Shown: positions 51,588 to 60,609, counted from the first letter of the stretch. The stretch is 64,000 bases of DNA from Oscillospiraceae bacterium (GCA_021200565.1 JAJQGJ010000022.1:1-64000); one strand, 5' to 3'. Numbers and translations: made by a program. The notes: a model not told the origin generated them from the letters alone.

Positions 51588-52492
51588 TTACCAGTAGCTA
51601 CCACCCTCCACTTTTTGCTTTTGTGGAGGCGTTTCGCTTTCATTTGGTCGAACCCAATATTCGTTGTAGAGGCTTGATATAAACGGATGACTGTCCCACC
51701 TCTTGCCTTTTATCCCGAACAGGATTTGTGTAGCTCCTGACATCTGTATTGCCTGAGAGCCTTTCTGCTTGCAGTATGCCGCTAATGGCAATCCATAAGC
51801 TCCGGCTCCGATAATTGCAACGTCAAAGTCAACCTGGTCAATCTGCTTTTTCATACTGTCCAAGGCATCAAACCATGACGAGAATTCAGACTCTACACCT
51901 GCGCTTGTCTGTACCGCCTTAATTGTCAGTAGTTCCAACTTTTCAGGCAGTACCCCCCCGCAATTAAAAAGCAGGGTGCGTCTATCAAATTGTTGTCTTA
52001 TTGTTTCTGTGAATGGATGTATTACCAGTAGTCTCTTGCCTTCGAGATGGCTTGACCACGGGGTATCGAAATAATAGGCTCGAGTGCATGGAGCTCCGTA
52101 AACTCAGCATTATTGCAGTACTTATGTACGACCTGGCTTTCTGCTCCGACTCCCCATAGGGCAATCAAATCAGCTTGTCCCATACACTCTATGTACAGCT
52201 CGCAACACTTTTTTAAGCTCTCATCGTCATTAGAGAAAACGCCAGACAACGTCTTGATTTCATCCTTGATTTTCTCTGAAAATGTACCAGACTTCAGATA
52301 CTCTCCAATGCAGCGCATCTCTGTAGCACCGCCTCTGGCAACAAGGAACGGCGTGTTCGCATCTAATTGGTTAGAAATCCACTGATTTCCGTCCTCGTCA
52401 CTCATTATCGTGAGATCCTTGTAATCACTGTGGAACTTCGCGTTTTTGATTTTCTGCTTTATCTTTTTTACTATTGCATTATCATTATCCAT
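51588..52492 (-). pseudogene. Putative GT-D-fold protein, copy 2, frameshifted
   Basis: Paralogue of the neighbouring gene. The first 156 codons (ATG 52492) match copy 1, then the frame breaks near 52077-52079: adding one base to the CC(n) codon restores EPYYFDTPWSSHLEGKRLLV and keeps the frame open to 51588, ending KVEGGSYW like copy 1. Full length would be about 301 aa. Inside lies a G7 tract (51953-51959) encoding Cys-Gly-Gly-Val where copy 1 has Asp-Lys-Glu-Val. Tandem duplication with later decay, contingency, or an assembly error. Confidence 0.75.
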
Positions 52493-52493
52493 A

Positions 52494-53603
52494 TCACGTA
52501 GCTCCCATCGTTTTACTCATAGCCACAGCTGTGCTTTTCCATGTAAAATTATCTGCAATCCGCTTATGCGCTTCTTTGGAAACGTCTTTTTTCATACAAC
52601 ACTTCTCTATTACTGTGCTATTACTATCTACCAGATACCCAGACACTCCATCCTCAATGATAAAATCCGGTCCAGGGGCGTGCCAGGCGACAACCTTACA
52701 GCCATAGTACATTGCCTCAAGGATTGCCATTCCAAAGATTTCCTGCTGGTTCAGGTTTATAAAGCAATCGGCGAAACGGTAGAGCTCCCAGATGTCGCTG
52801 TTGGGGATTTTCCCGATTTGCGTGACGACATCGGTCAGAGTTGCGCTCTTTATCTTCTCGTCCACGGCTTCCTTCAGCGGACCTGTTCCAACCATGAGGA
52901 GTCTGTAGCTCGAATCCTGCTGGTGCAGTTGGGAGAAGATTTCGACCATCCTGAGCGGTTGTTTTTCCTCTATCAGGCGACCTATGAACAAGAGCACTTT
53001 ATCTTCTGGCTTGAAGCCGTATTTGAGCTTCAGCTCGGTTTTGTCAGCTTCTTCGTAGTTCTGGTGGAGGAGGCTCAAATCCAGCCCGACCGGCGTTACC
53101 GTGATATCGTTCACGCCCATGTTGCGGAGGTTCCGCTCCACCGTCGGTGTCTTCACAAAACAGTGACATTTTTTGTACACATTGAGATTTCTCTTGAAGA
53201 GTGAATCCATGATGAATTTCTTTAGCTTGCTGGTGCTGTGGCTTTCGAGCACACCTATGTACGGAAACAGCTTCACGCCGTTTTTCTGCGACCATTTGTA
53301 AACTTTCGGGACGCAAATCTGCGTGTCAGAGAAGAAAACTATCGCATCCAGTGTCTTGTCCAGAACTTCAACATCAATCAAGCCGTTGATTCCGTAGCTC
53401 TTCGACGGAATCATCTTGAGCGTTGTGTTGTGACAGCCAACGACTTTTTCCTCGGTATGCTTCTGATCCGCCGGCACCAGCTTGTAAATAACTATCTCGT
53501 CCACGAGCTTGTCCAGCTCTTTCGCCAAGCCGATTTCCTGGGCGTTGTAAAAGCCCTTTTGACCAAAATTCCCGATGCTGGTTATCAGCAAGCCTACTCG
53601 CAT
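52494..53603 (-). CDS. Glycosyltransferase family 4, paralogue A
   Basis: 369 aa. Opens MRVGLLITSIGNFGQKGFYN, with 'KVLLFIGRLIEEKQPLRMVE' and donor-site NLNQQEIFGMAILEAMYYGC, then KVVAWHAPGPDFIIEDGVSG. Retaining GT-B transferase. About as long as, and clearly related to, the gene at 54144-55309. No G tract. It ends one base before copy 2 of the GT-D pair begins. Confidence 0.9.
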   Translation of the reverse strand: MRVGLLITSIGNFGQKGFYNAQEIGLAKELDKLVDEIVIYKLVPADQKHTEEKVVGCHNTTLKMIPSKSYGINGLIDVEVLDKTLDAIVFFSDTQICVPKVYKWSQKNGVKLFPYIGVLESHSTSKLKKFIMDSLFKRNLNVYKKCHCFVKTPTVERNLRNMGVNDITVTPVGLDLSLLHQNYEEADKTELKLKYGFKPEDKVLLFIGRLIEEKQPLRMVEIFSQLHQQDSSYRLLMVGTGPLKEAVDEKIKSATLTDVVTQIGKIPNSDIWELYRFADCFINLNQQEIFGMAILEAMYYGCKVVAWHAPGPDFIIEDGVSGYLVDSNSTVIEKCCMKKDVSKEAHKRIADNFTWKSTAVAMSKTMGAT

Positions 53604-53607
53604 CTTC

Positions 53608-54147
53608 TCACCCTTGTCTCATGCCGTAATATTTTTTCTCATGCTCCACAATCTGCTCCGGCGTGAATCTCATCTTGACAATCCTTGCCGGATTTCCTGC
53701 AACGATAGAATACGGCTCAACGTCTTTCAGAACCACGCTTCCGGCGGCTACTATCGAGCCCCTGCCTATCTTCACACCGCTTACGATTATGGAGCCGTAA
53801 CCAATCCACACGTCGTTTTCTATCTCAATTTTCAAACCTTTGCCCTTGAAGTTGTAATTTGCATCACGAATCTGAGGGCTATCCTTAATGCTTGTCCCGA
53901 CCTGAGTGTAATCGTGGTCATACTTCCCGATGAGACCGATATTGTTGCCCAGGAGAACGTCGTCCTTGATTATGATGTCGGTCTCAAGAGTGCAGTACTT
54001 GCCTATGTAGACGTTGTTGCCGATGGTCATTTCAGTCGGGGCGTAGAAAACCGTGCCTCTTCCGAATGTCGTGTTGTTGCCGATGTGAATGTTTCTGTGC
54101 CTCAAAAGCAATGCCTTGCACAGCAGGCTTTTTATCCTCCTGCTCAT
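53608..54147 (-). CDS. Hexapeptide-repeat (LbH) acetyltransferase
   Basis: 179 aa left-handed beta-helix. Repeats such as IHIGNNTTFGRGTVF, MTIGNNVYIGKYCTL and 'IENDVWIGYGSIIVSGVKIG' followed by RGSIVAAGSVV. It O-acetylates a sugar from acetyl-CoA. The ATG lies in an ATGA overlap with the end of the upstream glycosyltransferase (54144-54147), so its translation depends on that gene reading through its G7 tract. Confidence 0.9.
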   Translation of the reverse strand: MSRRIKSLLCKALLLRHRNIHIGNNTTFGRGTVFYAPTEMTIGNNVYIGKYCTLETDIIIKDDVLLGNNIGLIGKYDHDYTQVGTSIKDSPQIRDANYNFKGKGLKIEIENDVWIGYGSIIVSGVKIGRGSIVAAGSVVLKDVEPYSIVAGNPARIVKMRFTPEQIVEHEKKYYGMRQG

Positions 54148-55309
54148 GCCGCCACGCTTTCGGGGATGTAGACATTACGTAACTGCCTGTGGGCAGTTAC
54201 CCCCCCACGCTGAGCAGCTATTATCAATACAGAAGAAGCTGTTTTATCCCATGTGAAGTCATTTACTATCCTATTGTGAGCATTAGTGCCTATGTCTGGT
54301 GCTCTCTTTTCTATTGCTTCTATCAAAGAATCTTCATCAGAAACAAGGAAACCACTGACGCCGTCTTGAATTATGTAATCAGGACCTGGTGCGTGCCATG
54401 CAACTACTTTTACTTTGTAGTACATAGCTTCAAGCAGTACCATACCAAATATTTCTTGTCTATTCAGATTTACAAAAGCTGAGGCAATTCTGTACAGTTC
54501 CCATATTTGATTGTTGGGAATCGACTCAAAGTACCTAACGTAAGAATTTAACTCGTTTTCTTCTATCAAAGCTTGCAACGGCTCTTTTAGTTCGCCTTTG
54601 CCGACAATAATCAGTCTGTATGAATCGTCTTTTTTGTATAACCGTTGGAAATACTTAATAAGCTCTAACGGATGCTTTTCTTCTACAAGTCTTCCAATAA
54701 ACAGAATTATCTTTTCATCCGTACCATACCCATACTTTTTCCTAAGACTTACCTGACTGGTTTGCTCAAAATCACTATTAAGCAACTCCAAATCTATACC
54801 AACTGGTGCAAACACGCTATTCTGTACACCACGCAAGCTCAGCCTATCCCTGACATCCTCGTTTTTAACCAGACACGTTACTTTTTTATAGACCGCTACA
54901 TTACGTCTGAACAGCGAGTTCATTACGAACCGAATTACCTTGTTTGTACTGTGGCTTTCTATTACGCCTATGTAGGGAATGAACACCACGCTATTTTTCT
55001 TGCACCACCGATATATTTCAGGAACTGATAACTGTGTATCCGCAAAGTATACCAAGGCATCTACATCTGGATTCAAAATCCTTGTATCTACAAGTCCGTT
55101 TATACCAAGGCTTTTGGTGTGATGATAATGAACCGCCAAGTTCCCACTTGTCTCATCTTCAGGAAGTGGCTCATCTTCGCCCAGCAACTTGTACACACTA
55201 ACCGAATGTCCACGCTTTGCCAGACATTTCGCAAGACCAATCTCCTGAGAGTTATAAAAGCTTTTTTGCCGAAATTGTTTATCATGGAGACAAGAATGGT
55301 AATTTTCAT
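54144..55309 (-). pseudogene. Glycosyltransferase family 4, paralogue B, frameshifted at an A6 tract
   Basis: True start ATG 55309 (MKITILVSMINNFGKK) overlaps the upstream stop (ATGA), with AAAGGAG before it. At the A6 run 55262-55267 the frame breaks; one more A gives NNFGKKSFYNSQEIGLAKC, matching paralogue A (GNFGQKGFYNAQEIGLAK). The rest is intact: 'EKIILFIGRLVEEKHPLELI', NLNRQEIFGMVLLEAMYY. A G7 tract (54200-54206) encodes Gly-Gly-Val near the end and leads to an 18-residue tail absent from paralogue A. Confidence 0.75.
54179..54200 (-). other. Hairpin directly after a G7 tract
   Basis: GTAACTGCC and GGCAGTTAC form a perfect 9-bp stem with a 4-nt loop, and the stem begins with the last G of the G7 run. 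A slippery homopolymer followed at once by a hairpin can favour polymerase or ribosome slippage. Confidence 0.45.
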
Positions 55310-56559
55310 GCCGCAACTCCTTTCGGAGTGCGCAATTCAAGCAAATCAAAGCAATTAGAGGCAGTTACCCCCCCACACTCAATCAAATCAACATGGTTAT
55401 ATGTATTCTCTAACATTTTTATGTTTTTCCTCTCAGAATACTTGTCGTCAAATATTGCCTTTATCTTTTCGGAACTGATTGCCTCATTCTCGGCAACCTC
55501 AACCGTTCTCCTCAAATCCTCGACTGAGTCAAACTCAAACTTCCAGCCTGTTACTCCCTCTTCAATCAAATCCCCGACATTCCCAATGTCCGAACCGATT
55601 ACAGGCGTTCCCACTGAATACGCCTCCAGTATCGTCATCGGAAAGCCTTCATACCACTGCGTCGGCAGAATCAGGGCTTTTGCATTTGCAATCAGTTTCT
55701 TGGCTTCTGCATTAGGTACGAAACCGAGCATTTCTATATTCAGTTTCGGGTTGACTTTCAAGAAATCGTGGCACCAATCTTCAAGCGGTCCTGTGCCACA
55801 GACGACCAGCTTTGGGGCTTGCCCACCCATCTGTTTCCATGCCTCAAAGAGGATTTTTATGCCTTTCAGCTCGTCCAGTCTGCCGACGTAGATGAACTGA
55901 TTTTGGCGATTTTCATAGGGGATTATGTCTACGTCCGCCTCAACGAAATTCGGCTTTACATAAACTTTCTCAGGCTTAATTTGCTTCAGCTGTAGTAGCT
56001 TCTGCTTGTTGAACTCCGTCAAACATATATAATTTATCTTTCCGTAAGTTCCGAGTGCACGATGAATTTTTGTTGTGATAACACACATCAAAGTTTGAAG
56101 CTTACTGCCTCTATAGCAGGAGTGCTTTACAGCACATCCAAGCCCATGTTCAACGCAGTCCTCGCAGATATGTCCGTCTCTATAGAAAGTCGCACCTGGA
56201 CACAGCAGGCGAAAATTATGTACGGTCTGCACTACGGGCACTTTGCAAGAAAATGCGGCATAGTAAACCGATGGGCTGATGAGATTCAGCGTGTTGTGAA
56301 CGTGAACGATGTCTATATGCTCATCTTTGATGATTTTCTTGACTTCTCGGTGGGTTTTCGGGTTGAAAACTGTGGTAAACGGGAGCAGGAGCTTCTGGGC
56401 TTTGGACATCGTTTTCAGCTCGGAGTTGTTGCGGGTGTAGAGGATGACTTCGTGACCGTGGTCTTCGAGAAGCTTTTTCTCGTTGGCAACTACGGTGTCC
56501 TCGCCACCGGGGATCTGATAGTAGTTGTGGACTAGTAGGATTTTTTGCTTATTAGCCAT
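55306..56559 (-). CDS. Glycosyltransferase family 4
   Basis: 417 aa. 'LLVHNYYQIPGGEDTVVANE', DIVHVHNTLNLISPSVYYAA, a Cys-rich insert (ICEDCVEHGLGCAVKHSC) and donor-site 'ALILPTQWYEGFPMTILEAY'. Retaining GT-B transferase of the capsule type with the Cys cluster typical of one Firmicutes subgroup. A G7 tract (55368-55374) near the 3' end encodes Cys-Gly-Gly-Val and is followed by an extra 18-residue tail; with G6 translation would stop at once (TAA). Confidence 0.9.
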   Translation of the reverse strand: MANKQKILLVHNYYQIPGGEDTVVANEKKLLEDHGHEVILYTRNNSELKTMSKAQKLLLPFTTVFNPKTHREVKKIIKDEHIDIVHVHNTLNLISPSVYYAAFSCKVPVVQTVHNFRLLCPGATFYRDGHICEDCVEHGLGCAVKHSCYRGSKLQTLMCVITTKIHRALGTYGKINYICLTEFNKQKLLQLKQIKPEKVYVKPNFVEADVDIIPYENRQNQFIYVGRLDELKGIKILFEAWKQMGGQAPKLVVCGTGPLEDWCHDFLKVNPKLNIEMLGFVPNAEAKKLIANAKALILPTQWYEGFPMTILEAYSVGTPVIGSDIGNVGDLIEEGVTGWKFEFDSVEDLRRTVEVAENEAISSEKIKAIFDDKYSERKNIKMLENTYNHVDLIECGGVTASNCFDLLELRTPKGVAA

Positions 56560-56564
56560 GCCTT

Positions 56565-57338
56565 CTATTTTCCTCTAACCATAGCATTCCAAATAAACGG
56601 AATATTTGTATGCCAATACTTCATGAACAGCCTCTTCGGCTCCTGAATAAGCCTATAGACCCACTCCAGATTGTGCTTCTGCATCCACTCTGGTGCTCGG
56701 TTTATATTGCCGGCAAAGTAGTCGAAACCAGCTCCTACGCCAACCATGAGACCATTTACTTTTCCCAAGCGCTCATACATCCAATGCTCTTGTTTCGGGC
56801 ACGAAAGTCCAACCCAGACGAAATCCGGCTGAAACTCGTTGATTCGGTCGACTATGAGCTTGTCCTCTTCCGCAGTCATCGCTCTGAACGGCGGGCTGTA
56901 CATTCCTACAATGTCGAGATTCGGGTAGGCATCTAACAATCTCTCCCGAAGCTTCGACAGCGTAGAATCCGTCGAACCATAGAAGAACATTTTGTAGTTC
57001 TTCTCAGCACTTAATTTAAAAATCTCGCCCATATAAGACGGTCCAGTGGTTCTCTGCATTTGCTTGTAGCCACGATGACGACCTACCGTTGCAAGCGGTC
57101 CACCGTCGGGCATACAGAGTGCGGAGCTGTTCAGGATTTCGCAGAATTCGGGGTCGTTGTAGGCGGTGACGTCTGAGTAGACGTTCACTACGCTAAAGTA
57201 GTCGCCCTTTAGGTTTTCGAGATTCTCAGCGGTGTATTTCAGAAGCCAATCCATGTCGATGGCGGCGATGTCTACACCCAAGATTTTGCAGGTGGGGATT
57301 TGAGATTTGTCGATTTTTCTGTTATATGTACTTGGCAT
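56565..57338 (-). CDS. WecB/TagA/CpsF-family glycosyltransferase
   Basis: 257 aa from ATG 57338. 'FSVVNVYSDVTAYNDPEFCE', CMPDGGPLATVGR, 'FYGSTDSTLSKLRERL', 'VWVGLSCPKQEHWMYERLGK' and GVGAGFDYFAGNINRAPEWM are all family signatures. It adds ManNAc-type (GT26) sugars to a lipid-linked acceptor, often the second step of a repeat unit. A 72-nt longer frame upstream (57410) has no ribosome site. Confidence 0.93.
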   Translation of the reverse strand: MPSTYNRKIDKSQIPTCKILGVDIAAIDMDWLLKYTAENLENLKGDYFSVVNVYSDVTAYNDPEFCEILNSSALCMPDGGPLATVGRHRGYKQMQRTTGPSYMGEIFKLSAEKNYKMFFYGSTDSTLSKLRERLLDAYPNLDIVGMYSPPFRAMTAEEDKLIVDRINEFQPDFVWVGLSCPKQEHWMYERLGKVNGLMVGVGAGFDYFAGNINRAPEWMQKHNLEWVYRLIQEPKRLFMKYWHTNIPFIWNAMVRGK

Positions 57339-57363
57339 GTTCAACCCGCCGATACTGATTAAT

Positions 57364-57947
57364 TCATACTTTTCGAATAAAATGAGCCGGATTCCCTGCC
57401 CATATCTCACCGTCTGGGATACTCTTAGTCACAACTGAGCCGGCGCCAACTATCGATTTCTCTCCAACTGTAACGCCTTTCAAAATAATTGTGTGTGCAC
57501 CTATGAACGCTCCATTTCCGACTGCGACGGGACGAGTTACCCCCCACACTCAGCCATCCGTCTATCATAATCAAGCCAGTGAAAGTCGCTGTCATATATC
57601 TTCACTCCGCCTCCGATGAGGACGTTATCGCCAATGGTAATTGACTCACAAGCAAAGATTGTGGAGTTAGAGATGCCACAGTTATCGCCTATGACTATCT
57701 TTCCGTTGCCTTTTGCGAAGAGAACGGTTCTCGTATCTCCGCCGATTGGATTTGAATTCTTCCCAGAATTTATCCGCACATTATTTCCGATTTTGATGCC
57801 ATCGGGAGTGTTGGACACAAGGTGAATACGACCATTGATTTGCAAATTCTCGCCCGTCTTAACGTGACGATATTTCAGCATCGCTCTGTTATAGATACTG
57901 TTTGGTAGAGATAAAATCGAGAGGATTATCTTTTTAATCTTGTTCAA
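57364..57947 (-). pseudogene. LbH acetyltransferase, frameshifted at a G6 tract
   Basis: WcaF-like hexapeptide acetyltransferase. ATG 57947; 'GENLQINGRIHLVSNTPDGI' and 'ISNSTIFACESITIGDNVLI' up to YDRRMAECGG, where TAA follows a run of six G (57540-57545). With seven G the frame continues VTRPVAVGNGAFIGAHTII to the true end at 57364 (about 195 aa). So it is off in this sequence and would be on with one extra G. It probably acetylates a repeat-unit sugar. Confidence 0.85.
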
Positions 57948-57967
57948 CTGTGCATCCTTCCTCGCTT

Positions 57968-58597
57968 TTAGTCTCTTCTGAAAAGATCTCTCGTATATAC
58001 CTTATCCTTCACATCATCCAGACAGCTATCATACCTGTTCGCAATAATCGCCTGCGACTGCTCCTTGAACTTTGCAAGGTCATTTACAACAACGCTTCCA
58101 AAGAACGTGCTGCCATCCTCAAGGGTCGGCTCATAGATAATCACAGTCGCACCTTTTGCCTTGATACGTTTCATAACGCCCTGAATTGAGGATTGACGGA
58201 AGTTATCTGAATTGCTCTTCATAGTGAGACGGTAAACACCGATGACACAGGTTCTTTCTTCATCTGCACTGTAATCTCCACGGTTGTAGTAATCGTAATA
58301 GCCAGCCATGTTGAGAACTCGGTCAGCGATGAAATCTTTCCTCGTTCTGTTGGATTCAACTATCGCCTGAATCAGGTTTTCAGGGACATCTTCGTAGTTA
58401 GCGAGAAGCTGCTTCGTATCCTTCGGCAAGCAATACCCGCCGTAACCAAAGCTCGGGTTGTTGTAATGGCTACCGATTCTCGGATCGAGGCAAACGCCCT
58501 CGATGATTTGCTGGGTATTCAAGCCTTTCATCTCGGCGTAAGTGTCGAGCTCGTTAAAGTAGCTGACACGAAGGGCAAGATAGGTGTTCGACTGACC
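57968..58597 (-). pseudogene. ugd: UDP-glucose 6-dehydrogenase, 5'-truncated
   Basis: C-terminal 209 residues. It retains [20 protein letters not shown], '[20 protein letters not shown]' and the catalytic Cys in [10 protein letters not shown], but the N-terminal NAD-binding domain (about 190-200 residues) is missing. A TAG at 58598-58600 precedes the remaining frame, and homology begins at about 58590. The foreign sequence to the right therefore interrupts the gene. It would have supplied UDP-glucuronate for the polysaccharide. It should be the first gene of the run, so the original promoter is probably lost too. Confidence 0.85.
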
Positions 58598-58659
58598 CTA
58601 TAAAAAGGGAACCATGCGCAGAAAACCACAAGATATAGACATAAAACCGCATTTAGGCA

Positions 58660-59280
58660 CTATATGTAGTGATATATTTTGTACATTTTTCAAAATGTGC
58701 CGAAACTCCCTCTCTTCAAAAATCATAATGAAAAGCAGCTCCCAGCCCCGAAAAGTACATTCCCCACCAAAAGTTACATTTTCAATGAAATGTACATTTC
58801 TCGGAAAATGTGCAAAACCGACCCCACAAAAAAGTTACATTTTTTCTGACAGGCCGCTGTGAACGAAAAAATGTGCGAAAAAATGTAACTTTCTCCGGGG
58901 AATGTGCGGAACTATGTGTGAAATACTAATGATTCCCCTTTGGAATGAGAATTTCCGAAAAAATAATGTACATTTTCATGTGTAGAGCCCATTCAGAAAT
59001 GTGCAAAATCGTTCTGAAAATGTACATAATCATGGAAAATGTGCGAAACTATGTGCGAAAGAAAAAATGTGCAAAACTTGTGGGGTTCATCAGAGCGAGA
59101 ATGGACAAAACCGCCGTGAGCTGAAAAATGTAACTTTTTTGTGTGGTTATAATCACACTCTGTTCGGACTTCACAGTCCCCTGTGAGAGTGAAATGCTCC
59201 TTTACGGCCTGTGATACTCCCCGTGCCTACAGAAAAATGTACATATTTATATAAGTAAGAAACACCTCTAAAATGTGCAA
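58660..59280. repeat. Iteron-like array of AAAATGTGC / AAAATGTAC motifs
   Basis: A 780-bp gene-free stretch contains about eighteen copies, in both orientations, of AAAATGT followed by GC, AC or AAC. Several form inverted pairs (for example 58681-58700). Short open frames across it encode only repeats such as GKCAK/KMCK and are not genes. It may be a replication or partition region of the right-hand element, or a degenerate repeat nest. Confidence 0.6.
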
Positions 59281-59286
59281 AAAAAA

Positions 59287-59368
59287 GAAGCCCAGCAGGT
59301 TACCTTCCGCCTGTGTCACCGTCAGGTTTCCCTGATAGCCACACGCTCGGAAAGCAACCCACTGGGCT
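59287..59368 (-). terminator. Long branched terminator-like structure, copy 1
   Basis: On the minus strand AGCCCAG...CTGGGCT closes an 82-nt structure with inner stems (GGTT/AACC, TTCCG/CGGAA, TCAGG/CCTGA), followed by TCTTTTTTTT. It ends the 59382 gene. A related structure lies at 61325-61397. Confidence 0.7.
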
Positions 59369-59381
59369 GGCTCTTTTCCTC

Positions 59382-59882
59382 TTATTCTTTTACACTGATG
59401 CTTTCAAGTAACTCTTCAAATCTGCAATCATGGATGGCATCCTTCAGCGCCACAATTGATTCGTCCTCGGAGCCACAATTGGCGGTCACAACAATCTCCA
59501 TCCGGTTAAACCGATCCTCCAAATTAAATGCACCTCGGAGATTGCATTCGCTTATGTCCAGAATAACCACATACTGTGAAGGATTCGAAAAACAGTAGAT
59601 GCTATGTCCTTTAAACCCTCCGATACATATTGGATTGGGGCCTGAAATTTCTATCGGCGGCGCACCCTCAAATTCGTCCGTCGCTTCTTTCTCCGTGCTT
59701 TTCCACCGGCTCATTTCCACGCTTACCTCAACCTTCACACGCTGATCCTTTGCCAGCAGTGCTATACAGTTGCTGGAATTTCCCTCCGGGAAAGTGTCGA
59801 TCCAATAGCCATCCGGAATCTTAAAAGACAGCTTTCTCGGCGTTACATCCGGGTACAACCTTCCATTATGATACTGAAACAT
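59382..59882 (-). CDS. Hypothetical protein of the right-hand element
   Basis: 166 aa from ATG 59882 (ribosome site AAGGAGG). Opens MFQYHNGRLYPDVTPRKLSF; beta-rich, no membrane segment, no known catalytic motif. The pattern KIPDGYWIDTFPEGNSSNCI may be a conserved core. It is encoded alone between promoter-like sequence and a long terminator. Confidence 0.6.
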   Translation of the reverse strand: MFQYHNGRLYPDVTPRKLSFKIPDGYWIDTFPEGNSSNCIALLAKDQRVKVEVSVEMSRWKSTEKEATDEFEGAPPIEISGPNPICIGGFKGHSIYCFSNPSQYVVILDISECNLRGAFNLEDRFNRMEIVVTANCGSEDESIVALKDAIHDCRFEELLESISVKE

Positions 59883-60002
59883 CCTCTTGTTCCTCCTTTT
59901 GATTTTTTCCGATTTTTCATGGAATGCCATGGCTTTTCGGTAGACTATATATCACTCAAAGTTTTGCACATAGCAAGCAGATAATGTTTATTTTCAAAAA
60001 AA

Positions 60003-60022
60003 TAGCCCTCCTAAGAGGGCTG
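60003..60022 (-). terminator. Terminator of the 98-aa gene
   Basis: AGCCCTC/GAGGGCT stem with TTAG loop, then ATTTTTTT on the minus strand. Confidence 0.85.
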
Positions 60023-60033
60023 TGGTGATGTGC

Positions 60034-60330
60034 TTATCCGACCAGCCGCTCTTTGAGGCGCTGCTCTTCCTCGCGCGTTTCAGGAATAGCCCAGCCGTAC
60101 TCACCGCGTCCGTCTCCTTTGCAGGAAGGGATGTAGCTGATCGTGAAAAGCCAATGCCCATCCTCCAGTGCAATCTCCTGGACGAGGGTGTTGTGGATTT
60201 TCAGCGTCTCCGGATGGCGCATGAGGACGTTCACATGCCGCCTCCAACCGTCTGCTGTGAATTTCTCGCGGTTAAAGTATCCGCCGAGTGAAAGGTTGTA
60301 AATCTGGTCTGCTGCTTGATTGAGTGTCAT
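60034..60330 (-). CDS. Small hypothetical protein
   Basis: 98 aa. Opens MTLNQAADQIYNLSLGGYF and contains RRHVNVLMRHPETL and GEYGWAIPETREEEQRLKER. Soluble, charged C-terminus. Ribosome site AGGAGG. One of three short genes in a row on the minus strand; typical cargo of clostridial plasmids or conjugative elements. Function unknown. Confidence 0.6.
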   Translation of the reverse strand: MTLNQAADQIYNLSLGGYFNREKFTADGWRRHVNVLMRHPETLKIHNTLVQEIALEDGHWLFTISYIPSCKGDGRGEYGWAIPETREEEQRLKERLVG

Positions 60331-60384
60331 GGTGTGTACCTCCTATGTGGTTGTGATTGCGGCTGGCTGCCGTGGTTGTGTGGT

Positions 60385-60579
60385 TCAAATCCCTCTGCCC
60401 CAAGTGAAGCCTTTCTGCTCCCTCTTGCTGATCATCGCGTCCCGCAGGGCTGTGAACTGTGTGTGGCTGATGCCGTAGCTGCTGTAGCTCTGGCAGATTG
60501 CAATGTGGGCTTTCATTAAATCCTGTTCGGTCTGGATGTTCTCGACCTGGGCTTTGAAATTCTTGTAGGTGTTCTTCAT
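60385..60579 (-). CDS. Small hypothetical protein
   Basis: 64 aa, helical and charged (MKNTYKNFKAQVENIQTEQD opening). Strong ribosome site AAGGAGG. Upstream region (60610-60722) is related to that of the gene at 60807. Function unknown. Confidence 0.55.
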   Translation of the reverse strand: MKNTYKNFKAQVENIQTEQDLMKAHIAICQSYSSYGISHTQFTALRDAMISKREQKGFTWGRGI

Positions 60580-60609
60580 GGTGGTGTTCCTCCTTGGGTT
60601 GCTCCCCTT

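Noticed and set aside
58614-59186. Two short open frames in the repeat array
   Set aside because: Their codons only translate the AAAATGTGC repeats (GKCAK, KMCK); no ribosome sites.
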